Shown here: one piece after another, positions 48,502-59,400 of the stretch | Position numbering within the stretch: position 1 is the stretch's first letter | Layout of the letters: every line of letters starts with the position of its first letter | Assembly: GCF_028858725.1 (NCBI RefSeq) | Contig: NC_084760.1 | Span: 9,250,867-9,314,866 of the forward strand | DNA from: Colius striatus | Taxonomy: Eukaryota > Chordata > Aves > Coliiformes > Coliidae | Length of the DNA: 64,000 nt | Direction of reading: 5' to 3' | The notes under the pieces: generated by a model | The model's database searches: none | Told to the model about the DNA's origin: nothing | The model's input: the letters and a program-made list of their open reading frames with translations, nothing else | Position numbers and translations under genes: made by a program

Positions 48502-48505
48502 ATGA
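48452..48505 (+). promoter_or_regulatory. Upstream ORF overlapping CNR1 start (ATGA)
   Basis: An ATG at 48,452 opens a 17-codon frame (starting MHFSLPQVS) that ends with TGA at 48,503-48,505. The receptor ATG is at 48,502-48,504, so stop and start overlap as ATGA. The uORF start context is poor (C at -3, C at +4), which would permit leaky scanning. The receptor ATG has G at -3. The arrangement suits termination-reinitiation or mild translational damping, but this is inference. Confidence 0.6.
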
Positions 48506-49923
48506 AGTCAGTCCTAGATGGCCTCGCAGATACGACTTTCCGAACAATCACAACAGATCTCCTTTACGTGGGCTCCAACGACATCCAGTACGAAGACATG
48601 AAGGGTGACATGGCATCCAAGCTGGGATACTACCCCCAGAAGTTCCCTCTCTCTTCCTTCAGGGGTGATCCTTTCCAAGAAAAAATGACTGCAGGAGATG
48701 ATCCCCTGTTGAGCATTATTCCTTCAGATCAGGTCAACATCACAGAGTTTTACAACAAATCCCTGTCCACGTTTAAGGATAATGAGGAGAACATACAGTG
48801 TGGGGAGAACTTCATGGATATGGAGTGCTTTATGATTCTGAACCCCAGTCAGCAGCTGGCCATCGCCGTGCTGTCGCTCACCCTGGGCACCTTCACGGTC
48901 CTAGAGAACCTCCTCGTCCTGTGCGTCATCCTCCACTCCCGTAGCCTCCGGTGTAGACCCTCCTACCATTTCATCGGCAGCCTGGCTGTGGCCGATCTCC
49001 TGGGCAGTGTGATTTTTGTCTACAGTTTTGTGGATTTCCATGTTTTCCACCGGAAGGACAGCCCCAACGTCTTCTTGTTCAAACTGGGAGGAGTTACGGC
49101 CTCCTTCACCGCCTCCGTAGGTAGCCTTTTCCTCACGGCAATAGACCGGTACATATCCATACACAGGCCGCTGGCCTACAAAAGGATTGTTACCCGACCA
49201 AAGGCCGTCGTAGCGTTTTGTGTGATGTGGACCATCGCCATTGTAATAGCCGTCCTTCCTCTGCTTGGCTGGAACTGCAAAAAGCTCAATTCCGTTTGTT
49301 CGGACATATTCCCTCTCATCGACGAGACGTACCTGATGTTCTGGATCGGGGTCACCAGCGTCCTCTTGCTGTTCATTGTCTATGCCTACATGTACATACT
49401 GTGGAAGGCTCACAGCCACGCTGTTCGCATGATTCAGCGGGGCACGCAGAAAAGCATCATCATTCATTCTACGGAGGATGGTAAGGTACAGATCACTAGG
49501 CCCGATCAAACTCGTATGGACATCAGGTTAGCCAAAACTTTGGTCCTTATCCTAGTCGTTTTAATCATATGCTGGGGCCCTCTCCTCGCCATCATGGTGT
49601 ACGATGTCTTTGGGAAAATGAACAAGCTCATCAAGACTGTCTTTGCCTTCTGTAGCATGCTGTGTTTGCTGAACTCGACAGTCAATCCCATCATCTATGC
49701 TCTGAGGAGCAAGGACTTGCGACACGCCTTCCGCAGCATGTTCCCCACCTGCGAGGGAACGGCGCAGCCCCTCGATAACAGCATGGAGTCTGACTGCCAG
49801 CACAAACACGCCAACAACGCGGGCAACGTGCACAGGGCTGCCGAGAGCTGCATTAAGAGCACAGTTAAGATTGCCAAAGTGACCATGTCTGTCTCCACAG
49901 ACACGACTGCCGAAGCCTTGTAA
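48502..49923 (+). CDS. CNR1: Cannabinoid receptor 1 (CB1), class A GPCR
   Basis: An intact 473-codon ORF. CB1 is a plasma-membrane receptor for endocannabinoids (anandamide, 2-AG), couples mainly to Gi/o and damps presynaptic transmitter release. The long extracellular N-terminus (1-118) has N-glycosylation sequons at N79 and N85 and the C100/C109 pair. Seven membrane helices lie near 119-144, 157-177, 190-214, 235-257, 276-301, 345-367 and 377-399. Landmarks are D165 in TM2, K194 in TM3, the toggle pair F202/W358, DRY at 215-217, C259/C266 in ECL2, CWGP at 357-360, NPIIY at 395-399, helix 8 and a probable palmitoylated C417. The Ser/Thr-rich tail ends in TTAEAL. Length matches the family (human 472). 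No signal peptide is seen, as usual for CB1. The coding part is intronless, as in other vertebrates. This start gives the known N-terminus MKS.LDGLAD. Nothing is truncated or missing. Confidence 0.98.
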   Translation: MKSVLDGLADTTFRTITTDLLYVGSNDIQYEDMKGDMASKLGYYPQKFPLSSFRGDPFQEKMTAGDDPLLSIIPSDQVNITEFYNKSLSTFKDNEENIQCGENFMDMECFMILNPSQQLAIAVLSLTLGTFTVLENLLVLCVILHSRSLRCRPSYHFIGSLAVADLLGSVIFVYSFVDFHVFHRKDSPNVFLFKLGGVTASFTASVGSLFLTAIDRYISIHRPLAYKRIVTRPKAVVAFCVMWTIAIVIAVLPLLGWNCKKLNSVCSDIFPLIDETYLMFWIGVTSVLLLFIVYAYMYILWKAHSHAVRMIQRGTQKSIIIHSTEDGKVQITRPDQTRMDIRLAKTLVLILVVLIICWGPLLAIMVYDVFGKMNKLIKTVFAFCSMLCLLNSTVNPIIYALRSKDLRHAFRSMFPTCEGTAQPLDNSMESDCQHKHANNAGNVHRAAESCIKSTVKIAKVTMSVSTDTTAEAL

Positions 49924-51095
49924 GTCAGAGACTTCTCAGCGTTCCTAGAGAAGGAGTTGGTTTAAACGACAACAACAAAAGAAACACCCCACAAATCGAC
50001 AACAGAGAAAACCAAACTCATGGCTTAATGTGTTTGTACCCTCCTGTAATACTTTTTTGGTTTGTCATTTGTAAGCTGAGCAATGGTTGTCTTAAGAGCA
50101 TTTACCGTCGGCCAGTTCTTCGGGTTTTACACTTAGGGATTCGAGCTCAGTTCTCAAAGAGCACAGAGAAGATGCGAGGTTAGCGATGGTGCTGGCTGGG
50201 GGCGTGAAGGAAAAGGGTGAAAACCTGATTGAAAACTAGCGCATCCCAAACCAGTACCATCGAATAAGGAGGAGAAAAAAAAAACAAAAAGCCTTGTGAT
50301 CATGCTGTTCATTTCAGTGTGAAGTGTATTTCATGTCTGTAAGTAATAGGAGGTTTTTCTTTCTTTCTTTCCAAAAAGCGGCAGTGCTGAGTTTTAGAGG
50401 TTCTGTAAAACGTGTCGTGTCCCGTGAATTGTATGCTGTTTTATTCTGTGTTCTTGATATTTGTCTGATTAAACCAAGTGATAAGGTAGACTTCTGTGGA
50501 AATAACGTGAAACGTGATATGTAAACCCCATTGAAAACACGTAACTGTATTTGAAGAATTCCTATGAGCTATTTTGGAAATTTTACACTTTTAGTGGTCT
50601 TCTGTGGACTTAGAGGAGAGGCTTTGTGTTCTTCTACTAAAATCGTTTCCCCACTACCTTTTACTTTCACATGCATACGAGAGTAAAACAGCAACAAAGG
50701 AATAGAGGAGGAATGTAAGAGAGGAATGCACTGGTTCAGACTTTTAAATACCACTGCGTTTATACAGAAGGACGTTTATGGTTGTACAGACTTATCTCCC
50801 TGCTCTTGGGCCTTGCGTGAATACGAACACTGAAAAGCAAAGGCCCCGGATACTGCCTCCTTTTAACGGGCAACTGGTTTTAAGCCACGTGCTGGTGCTG
50901 GACCACTGAAGACAGCATGTGTCAGACTCAATGTGCGATGTTATCACTGTGCAGTCGATGTATACTTGAAGTGTGTCGCGTTCCCCGTTATCCCAGGCTT
51001 AAGCAGATTCAGAGCCTGAGATGCCAAACTCCTGTCTTCACTACAAGAGGAGGAAATACTGTCAGACATTTTCTTATTGTGTGAGAGTGTATATA

Positions 51096-51148
51096 AATAA
51101 ATATCTCCATGTGTGTGTACGTGTGTGTGTGCGTGTGCGTGCGTGTGT
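51096..51148 (+). terminator. CNR1: Proximal poly(A) signal plus GT repeat
   Basis: AATAAA at 51,096-51,101 is followed within 10-50 nt by an almost pure GT/GC run (51,111-51,148), the GU-rich downstream element expected for cleavage. Use would give a 3' UTR of about 1.2 kb. The GT run may also simply be a microsatellite. Confidence 0.45.
51111..51148. repeat. Imperfect (GT)n repeat in CNR1 3' UTR
   Basis: An alternating GT run interrupted by AC and GC steps, in the middle of the CNR1 3' UTR just after an AATAAA. Length variation here could affect the use of that poly(A) signal. Confidence 0.85.
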
Positions 51149-52645
51149 AAGTATCCTAATCAGTGTGAGTCATGGTAGCATAACTAAGATAGGACACTAT
51201 GACCAAATGTAAACTGTATTTCTTGTTGCACGCTTTGCACACGAATTCTGTTTCTAAAATTGAGTTCTTCCAACTGATTACTGGTGAAAGTACCATATTG
51301 AGAACATCTTGATCCACTCTGAGAGGTGTATCCATGTGCTAGGGAAAGCGGCCTTTCAGGTCTCCTTGAGAACACAGGGAAAGGAGGCAGAGCATGGCAT
51401 GAGCCTGCACTGACAACTGCAGTGGCTGTCGATGGTGTTCCTGAAAACTGAGAAAGCCAGAAATAAGTGATAATTTGTTCTAAGGCTGTCAGTATTCAAA
51501 CCTGCTTGCTTGAAATGAGGTGATTCTCACTGTGAAACCAGGATATAGATGACAGGATTTGACACTGTTGGGTTTGAGGAAAGAGTTCTCGAAGGAAAAT
51601 GGTGACTGTTCAGTGGTGGGTTTGTTTCTGCAGCCTGGAACTTTTACAAGGAGCATGTTACCAGATAAACTTTGAGGCACAGATATTTAATAATTCTGTT
51701 CTAAATCAGAAGGTCTGGGGTCATCTTCTCTGCTGCCTTGGGTTTTTTTGACCGTTTCCTCATCCTTCTGGCTGATTTCTGCCAAAATAGCTGCAAAGGC
51801 AGCTTAGCCTGTTAGCTGCCTGATGCTTGCCGTAAGAGGGGTGGCACTGGGTAAGTGGAGCCGAATCCATGCCTCCTGTCCTTGGGTGGAGAGGTGGGTG
51901 GCTGGACACCGTGGTGTCCCCATGGCACTTCTGATTCCTTGGTGCAGGCCAGAGCAGCCTGTAGCACAAGCAGCCCAGCCGATTTCAGCCAGTGGCTCTG
52001 CGGGCGTGTAAGCGGCTCTGAGTTCAGGCTTGGTGAGGGGTGGCACATTGTAAAGATCTCGTCAGGTGAGGTGCTGAGCAGTAGCTGGAAGACATGGTTA
52101 TGCTTTCCTCCTCCACCTCCCTCACCTGCAGCTTACCTGGGTGGTAGGAACAGGCACCATGCTCTCTACGTGGGCCACGGCAGTCGGCCAAAGCCATCAG
52201 ACTGCAGAGGGTTCCTGGAGCATGTGCAAGTCCTCCTTCTGAAAGATCTTTCTTGTATCTAGGTCTAGTCCGTCCTAAAGCAGTCCTCTTGGAGGAGGGA
52301 AGGAAAGCCCATTTGAAATGTAAAGGTATTTTAAGAGCCATTTTGAAACTGTCTTGTGAATTAAATGCAAACTTCGTGGACTTTTATTGTGCATTCAAGT
52401 TCTAAATTTTACATGATAAATCATGGGACAATGGGGCTGTCTTGGCACTTAACTTGGTGCTTACTGATATAATAAGAAATAGCATCCTGTGAAATGTTAC
52501 CGTCTATCATCAGTATCTTCATTTGCATAATGAGTTTTTTCTAAAGCTCTGGGAGCTGTGTCAGTTCACTTAGAACCATTTATTAAAGAGGTGGCGACAA
52601 TTTCCTTACGTGTTACGCACTAAGCAGAACGACTCTTTCATTAGA

Positions 52646-52651
52646 AATAAA
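52646..52651 (+). terminator. CNR1: Internal AATAAA poly(A) signal
   Basis: A canonical hexamer within the 3' UTR. The downstream sequence 'tctgctgcctttcc' is only moderately U/GU-rich. Possibly a minor site. Confidence 0.3.
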
Positions 52652-53541
52652 TCTGCTGCCTTTCCAAGATAAGCTGTACTTAAACTTCAGCTTTAGGTAT
52701 ATTCCTAATTTGCAGTTGCCTACCTTTGCTTAGTGATAGCACAGCCAAACGATAGCGTGTTCCACAGCCACCCACACCGCCATCAACCACCACCACAACC
52801 ACCGATAGTTGAAGTTACGTGTACATACCGACTCCAGGTGTTGTGTATTCTACCATCAGAGAAGGCCATCTGTGTCCCATGCGTGCAGAGTCAGATTCTC
52901 AACAGTCTAATTGTATATTTGTATGATATAATCTCCTCGATGCTGTGCAATCACTATCCACATCTTCTTGCACTGGCCTTTCGATGAAAACTTTAGTGTG
53001 TCTATTGTGAGACAGACAACGCGTTTTACCTGCTGTGATCGGGCTGAATGTATGTAAATAAGTGAAAAAAAAAAGTCATCTGTACAAGCAGTGGCCTAAA
53101 AAAGTCTGTAATCGTAGACTAGGGCAATCGTTGAAGTTGCTGTGACATCTCAAACCCTGCCTTTGAATCAACTGGGATGCTGTTTCATTAGCGAAGGGAA
53201 AATCTTTCCTTGTGATAATACGAGGTAAAGAAGTTGGATTACCTGAGCTTTTTACTTCCAGTGCTTCAAAGTGGAGAACATAACTCTTTATTGTCTGTAA
53301 ATCTAACATTATTACTTCCTCTTAGAAGAATATTGTATCATTAGATGTTTGTTTGAGCTGGTAACATCCTTGCAACTGCTGCAATATTTTTCATTAGCAA
53401 CCTGTATAATAGTTTGTACACAAATACTGTTCAGATTGTCATGAAAAGTAGCTTTGACCATTTACCTACCAGTAGCAGAATAGTATTTCTGTAAGATTTC
53501 CAGTGTATTCCTACCATACCATATTTTATTTCTATAATGTA

Positions 53542-53598
53542 ATTAAACTGTTATTTATTCAAGGACAAAAAACATTCCTCTGCTTTCTTTTGTTTTCC
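53542..53598 (+). terminator. CNR1: Distal CNR1 poly(A) signal
   Basis: ATTAAA at 53,542-53,547 lies a few bases after a TGTA element (53,538-53,541). A T-rich tract 'tgctttcttttgttttcc' follows at 53,581-53,598. Signal, spacing and downstream element are all consistent with a main cleavage site near 53,560-53,571. After this point interspersed repeats soon reappear. Confidence 0.6.
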
Positions 53599-54462
53599 AA
53601 ATTGTGAGATAACCGAGGGAGCCACGTGATGAGGCTGCCTCAGCCCACAATCTGGTGCTCTACGTTTTGTTTATAAGTTTGTCTGTCAGATTCTGAAACA
53701 ACTACTTAAACAACTTGACAACAGGTTGTCAAGCTTTGTGGGTTTTAATTGTCCGTCGATATGTTTGAAGGAGGAGGTAGATTATATACTTTATATTTGT
53801 GTGTTCAGTACTATGGAGACGAGAGAGAAATGACATAGTTAAAACTGAATCTCCTGTTTCATTATGTAGGCGATTTCCCCTTTCCTCTGTATTAGCTAAA
53901 ATGCAATAAATCTCTTTTGCCTTCCTCAGATGCATATGTTTGCATAGATGTCACATTCAGACAAACCCATATACTGCAGAGAAACAAAACACAAAAGAGC
54001 AGAAGAAAGGAATACTAAGTTCTATAGTGCTGCCAACAGTGACAACTACCCCAATCCGTTATTGAGACAAACGAAAAGTCAGTCTCGTTTTGGCCAGTGC
54101 CAGCAGGGGAAGAGTTATGGTTGCAGGGGAGGTTCTGATGAAGTTGTCCAACAAGGATGCACAAAAGCTGTGTGGAAGGAGCAAGCTGAGCTGTGCCACT
54201 GCCTATGGGGCACACTGAAACACTCCCACTGCTGCTCATCCACAACTGAAAGGAAGGGTTGAAAAAAACCACTCCTTATAATCTCTGTGGTCCCACCACA
54301 TGCTCCATACAAAGCCCACCAAATGCTGTAGAAAGGTCTCTGCCAGTTTCAGAGGGTAAGTTTTACATGACTTAATCTCAGATTTATGTTACTTGGGCAA
54401 TTTTCCTTCTCCACATTCATGGTTCTAAAACAGTGGAGGTCCTCAGGGGATGAAGGAAGCAT
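53568..54462. other. Intergenic DNA 3' of CNR1
   Basis: No gene is recognised. A short open frame at 53,948-54,262 is not recognisable. Confidence 0.5.
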
Positions 54463-54646
54463 GTCACGGAATCACAGAATGGTGGGGATTTGGCAGGGAC
54501 CTCTAGCTATCATCCAGTCCAACTCCCCTGCTCAAGCCAGTTCACCTCGATCAGGTCACACAGGAACATGAGTTTTGAAAATCTCCAGAGAAGGAGGCTC
54601 CACATCCTCCCTGGGCAGCCTGTGCCAGGGCTCCCTCACCCTCCTG
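54463..54646 (-). mobile_element. CR1 LINE fragment
   Basis: Reverse-oriented CR1: 'tcacggaatcacagaatggt' (decayed tail) at the left, then 'catccagtccaactcccctg', 'gatcaggtcacacaggaaca' and 'cctccctgggcagcctgtgc'. It stops soon after 'cagggctccctcaccctcct'. Confidence 0.88.
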
Positions 54647-56310
54647 GGGCCTTGGGTCACGGTTGTGTCACAATATTTGTATACTTAAAAATGAGGTCAC
54701 TGGCAAATGGAGAAAGTCTTGGCAAAACAAATGCAACTAGAAATGAAAAATTGGTTCTTAATCTTGAACTGCATACTACATTTAAATGAAGAAGTCTGAA
54801 TATTTCTGCTGAAGCTGTCACTTCCAAAGCAGCTAAGAGGCAATTCACATGCTCACTAGAAAGTAAGGGCTGTACTGCCACGAACCTACAGTTCCTCTTG
54901 ATGGTAACAACTAAGTCTATTCTAAACAGCACAAGAGGAAAGAATGACAACTTTCCAAGCAACTGCTTTCCCACACTACACCAGCTCAGGAAGCCTGTGA
55001 GCAAATACACTGTCAGCATTTCAGCCTTTCCCATTAGTGTTCGTTATTGTTTCCGTTCTTCTGACGGTTGTTTTAAGAATTCCCAATATCATCCTTCGTG
55101 CACATCATCAATAACATGTCCGGATTTTGTTGGTTTTTCAAAAGAACATGTTTTATCTTCAGTGAAAGTCCAGATTTGGCTTGATTTAAAACAGAAATGA
55201 TAATATTTGGGAACAGATTATAATAGAAGAGGAAAAAAACCCCATTTTGCCAGTGTTTAATAAAGCACAGGGTGAGGGCCTTTATTTGACAGTTTAGAAC
55301 ACATTTCTTCCTCTGTTCTTTGTCCACTGGTCTTTTTAGGTAAAGGATACGAAGAATATCAACAGAGACTTCTTCAAATAGCAGCACAGCATATGAAGTA
55401 CATGACAGCCTTTAACAGGACTCCTTAATAGGAATGGTCATCACATACTAATCTTTAAAATTCAGTTAGGAGAAAGAGTGATAATAAGCCCAAGGTAATC
55501 TTAATGACTAGATATGACATGTCCTGCTACTGCTTTCCAATAAATCCTCTTTAGTATTCAGAGGAACACTCAGTTTAACATTAAAGAGTATTAAGGTATG
55601 GAATCCTGTCTCAATAAAGTCACTAAGATTTGTTTATTTGCTTCAGTAGAAATTATATCTTGCCCCAGATTTTCAGACCATGAGTTTGCATTTGGAAAGT
55701 GCAATTTTATATTCCACTGTATTTGCATTTTCATTGACGTTAAAACAAAGATGAGACAGAATAAATAACAGCTTCTATATTTGTTGGGATTTGGGTTTGT
55801 TTTTTACCTCCAAGATAATCTATTTTGAATTCTGGTGGGTCAATGCAGAATCACAAAGTCTGGCAGGAGTTCAATGGACTTGTCATGGGAGTGAAGCAAT
55901 TTATTTATCCATATGTGTGCAGATGGGGTAGAGAACATCATGAACAAAACTGCTCTCACAGTAATGCTGACAGAGTCACTTCCTGACCACTTGCACTGAT
56001 GCTGTTTTGATGCTGTTGCCTTTTCTCCCTGTCTCCATATATATGAGTGTGCTGGTGAAAAATGGGCCACACACACATTCAAAAATCATTCCCCAAAATA
56101 AAGAAATCTGTTTAAGTGTAATAATAATAATAACAACAACAGTAGTGTGAAGTGAGTTCACAGCCACAGATTACACAAAGGGAAAATCAATTCTGCCATT
56201 TATAGCCATAACTGGATGGATCAAGCCCTGACATCCCTAGGGTTTTTTCCCCATGGATCTTTCATGAAAGTCCCTCCAGAGCTCAGCACTATAGGGATAC
56301 CCCAATTTTA
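54647..56310. other. Intergenic DNA, no gene recognised
   Basis: Only short chance frames. A short TAA/CAA microsatellite lies at 56,119-56,140. Confidence 0.55.
56119..56140. repeat. (TAA)n(CAA)n microsatellite
   Basis: A run of TAA units passes directly into CAA units over 22 bp. Confidence 0.8.
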
Positions 56311-56478
56311 ACAGAATCATAGAATCTTAAGGGTTGGAATAGAGCTTGAAAGCTCATCCAGTCCAACCCCCCTGCCAGAGCAGGACCACCTAGAGTAGGT
56401 CACACAGGAACTCATCCAAGTGGGTTTGAATGTCTCCAGAGAAGACTCCACAACTCATCTGGGCAGCCTGTTTTCACC
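56311..56478 (-). mobile_element. CR1 LINE fragment
   Basis: Reverse-oriented CR1: 'acagaatcatagaatcttaa', 'gggttggaatagagcttgaa', 'catccagtccaacccccctg' and 'catctgggcagcctgttttc'. It contains small deletions relative to the other copies and is 5'-truncated. Confidence 0.88.
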
Positions 56479-59400
56479 CAAATGAAGACAGCTAGAAGGG
56501 AAAGGAGCTGGAAATACCTCAATTCTTGTCTGCAGCACGCTGTTGGCAGAGCCACTGTGTATATAGTGCTGTGAGTGTCTCTGAGGACTCCCGTACGATG
56601 TCCCTGTCCTCCAAGGCAGGGCTTGGTGGTTGCTTTAACATGGTTGAGAGCAGAAAACCCTTCAAGAGAGGTGAAGAATAGTTGTGTCTGGTTGAAACTC
56701 TGACAGGATTTAAGATGTAGCAGGGTAATGATGCAGAGGTGGGGACCTGCTATGCGTCATTTCTTAGTTACAGAACAAGGATTAGAGGTATCATTTTAGT
56801 AGAGGAACGTGGGGAATTATACAGGCTATGGATCCATCCAGTAAATACTCCTCCCAAAACCTTCACAAGGGTAATAATAAATCCTGTAAGGCCTTTCAGT
56901 AGCAATCTTGGAAAAAAATACAGTCATTGTCTCTGCAATGCTGAACTTGCAACCTAATTCAAAGTCATTTAAATTAAACACCTACTTGCTACCAATGCAG
57001 TCTGAGTAGGCAAAATTAATAACAGGCATGCTCAGTAAAACCAAGATTTAAAGCTTTAGCTAGAATGTTAATGTCTAAATTGAGTAATACTATCAGTCAT
57101 GAGAATTACAGTTATCTGCTTCCTTATCTTTTCCTATTTATTTGAGGGCTTTTACTTATTCCTATTATAGCACCAGCAAAAGCTGACAGCTCTGGCAGGG
57201 GGAAGGACAATGTCTGCACATGCTGCCAGTAGTGTTGATGAGTTGCCTGCAGCAGTGGGGCCAGGGTGCTCAGGTGCTGCAAAACGCTGATCTGGACAAG
57301 GAGGTGGAGAGAGAGGATTTGCCACTTCACAGCAAGCCTAGTAGGAGATGAGAAACGAAGAAAGCCTTCAGGACAAAGCGCCTTCCCCAGGCATGTCCTA
57401 TATCCCCTTATAGCTTGGGAGGGACTGGATGGACACTGTTGCAGGGGCAGGAAAGTTTCAGGTTCAACCTCCCCCACTCCCACCATGGCAGCTGATGATG
57501 GGCTCCTTGGCAAGGGAGGTGGCCAGAATCGTTGCACACAAGTATTAGTGCTTTGCACTTGCAAAGGGAGCTTGCTTCCTCTAGCCTGTGCTTTATAAGC
57601 TGAGAGTGTGAATTGTGCATAGCTTGAATGTCTGCTTTTTTAATCCCAAATTGTTAAGAAAAGCTTCCCCTTCCAGCTTCAGTGTTCCTCACTCAGGATC
57701 CCAGACCTGATCAAAATGTGGCCATGGGCAGATGATAAAAAACCCCACACATCTACAGTCCTTATAGATAGATTGTAAGAATATCTGAACAGCAAAATGT
57801 CATAAAAGACTCAGAAAAGACCACATTATCCACCTTATAAATTGGGCTTTTAGCCAAGATAGTTTTCTATGAAAGCAGATAAACCATTTAACCTCACTTT
57901 CAGTTTGGAAAGCCAAGGATTCAGAATAGCTTAGTTAAAAGACTTGAATTGTCTCAGTGGCAGTGCAGGCAGTGGTAGCATCTGGTGCTGGAAAGGACCA
58001 CTCCTACAGTAACCAACAGCTGACCTCCTAAAACAGATACCTAAGCTGAGACCTTTTGGGTTCTCTCATTCAAAGACATTCAGCCCTGACTTGCAGAGAG
58101 TGGGTCCATCATTACATTTCTCTTTAATCCCATTCAAAATAGCACCAGGCCTTGCAGGTGGCTTTATCTTGTTATTGCAGACATGGTGAAGCTCCTGGCT
58201 ATCGTAAGGACAGAGCAGGCCTTCCAATTCAGTGCTGCTCTCTTCTTCTGATGCTTTTGCTCTTTGCCCTTTCTTGCTGATTACGTGAGGTTTTTAAATA
58301 GTTGTTTGGGATCTAATCTTAGCTGCTGTGTAAGCTGGCCCCTGCTGAGGCTCAAACACTTCTGCTGACTATGAAAGTGTAGATTCAAGTCTCAAAAAGG
58401 AACAGGGCACTTACCTTCTAGAGAGCAGAGTGTGGAGGTGGGAATGAATAGCAAAGAGTTTCTTGTAGGAAAGTGAACAATGGCAAAGCATGAGAACATG
58501 GGCTGATTTTCTGTGGTCTCTTGCCCTCTGGCAGTTTATTCCTTCTCCTCTCTATGCTGCCTCCTTCATAGTGCCAACAGTAGCACTTTCATGGCTGCCT
58601 GGTGAGTCAGATCAGCTGAACCGAGCCAGATAAAAAATAGATGTGGGTTTCTCTTTTTTGAACATGTTATGCCTGCCACATCATTTCCAGACTGCATGAC
58701 CTGGGTTTCAGAGCTGGGAACCAATGCACAATTTGTCACATGGGCAACTCCATGGCTCGATCAAACCAGTTGCCTGCTGTGGCAAGTGTCAAATGGGTCT
58801 TATTGTTCATTATCAGAACAGTGTAAAAGTCTCCAAACAGGAGCACTGAGAGAAACTTGAGGTTTAGAGCCCTTTGAAGCACCAAAACTACAGAGGCTGC
58901 ATCTGTATCTTTCAAAGGCAAAGCCCCCTAGAAGAGTTAGGAGAATTCTCTCCATTCTCAGTGCCAGTGACCTTACTGTCATGAACACACTTCTTTTTTT
59001 CCAACAACAAAAGGAAGTGTTGCATTGGAAAATTTCTTTTGGCTTTTCCTTTTCTTGAAAGAAACCTGTGTTCTTGTTGAGTCATTGGAAATGGCCACGC
59101 TCGGGTAGATGGGCATCCCTGTGGCTATCAGCCACATGGCTGACTTGCCATGGGCTCACCTGCCATGGGCAGGCTGAATGTGGTGCTGCAACAACACTCC
59201 TATTGTACCCCTTGGCACAAGTGCCCATCACTTCTGTGGCAAGCTCCTCTCAAGCCTGTTTCGTGTTGACCTTCTCTTTACTGCTATTTCTATGTTATTA
59301 CTACTGGGAATCAAAGTGGTGAGTTACTGGCAATTGAAACAGTTTCTCATCATTGCAGAGGGATGGAGACACTTTGGAGAAGAAGCTGCTGACCAGTTGG

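Larger units (their letters stand above)
49924..53567 (+). other. CNR1: CNR1 3' UTR
   Basis: About 3.6 kb follows the stop codon without any interspersed repeat or splice-supported coding frame. It becomes AT-rich toward the end, with several ATTTA motifs and a Pumilio-type TGTAAATA at 53,053-53,060. It ends after ATTAAA (53,542-53,547), with probable cleavage around 53,560-53,571 and a T-rich downstream element. Known CNR1 mRNAs have multi-kilobase 3' UTRs, which fits. The exact end and use of earlier signals are inferred. Confidence 0.7.

Noticed and set aside
48901..49509. A 202-codon open frame antisense to CNR1.
   Set aside because: It is a shadow of the constrained receptor coding sequence, with no recognisable protein features.
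3310..51170. Scattered AP-1 type TGAGTCA/TGACTCA heptamers (for example 3310, 5414, 10,431, 40,415, 47,388, 51,164).
   Set aside because: Their number is about what chance predicts for a window of this size, so they were not listed as sites on their own.
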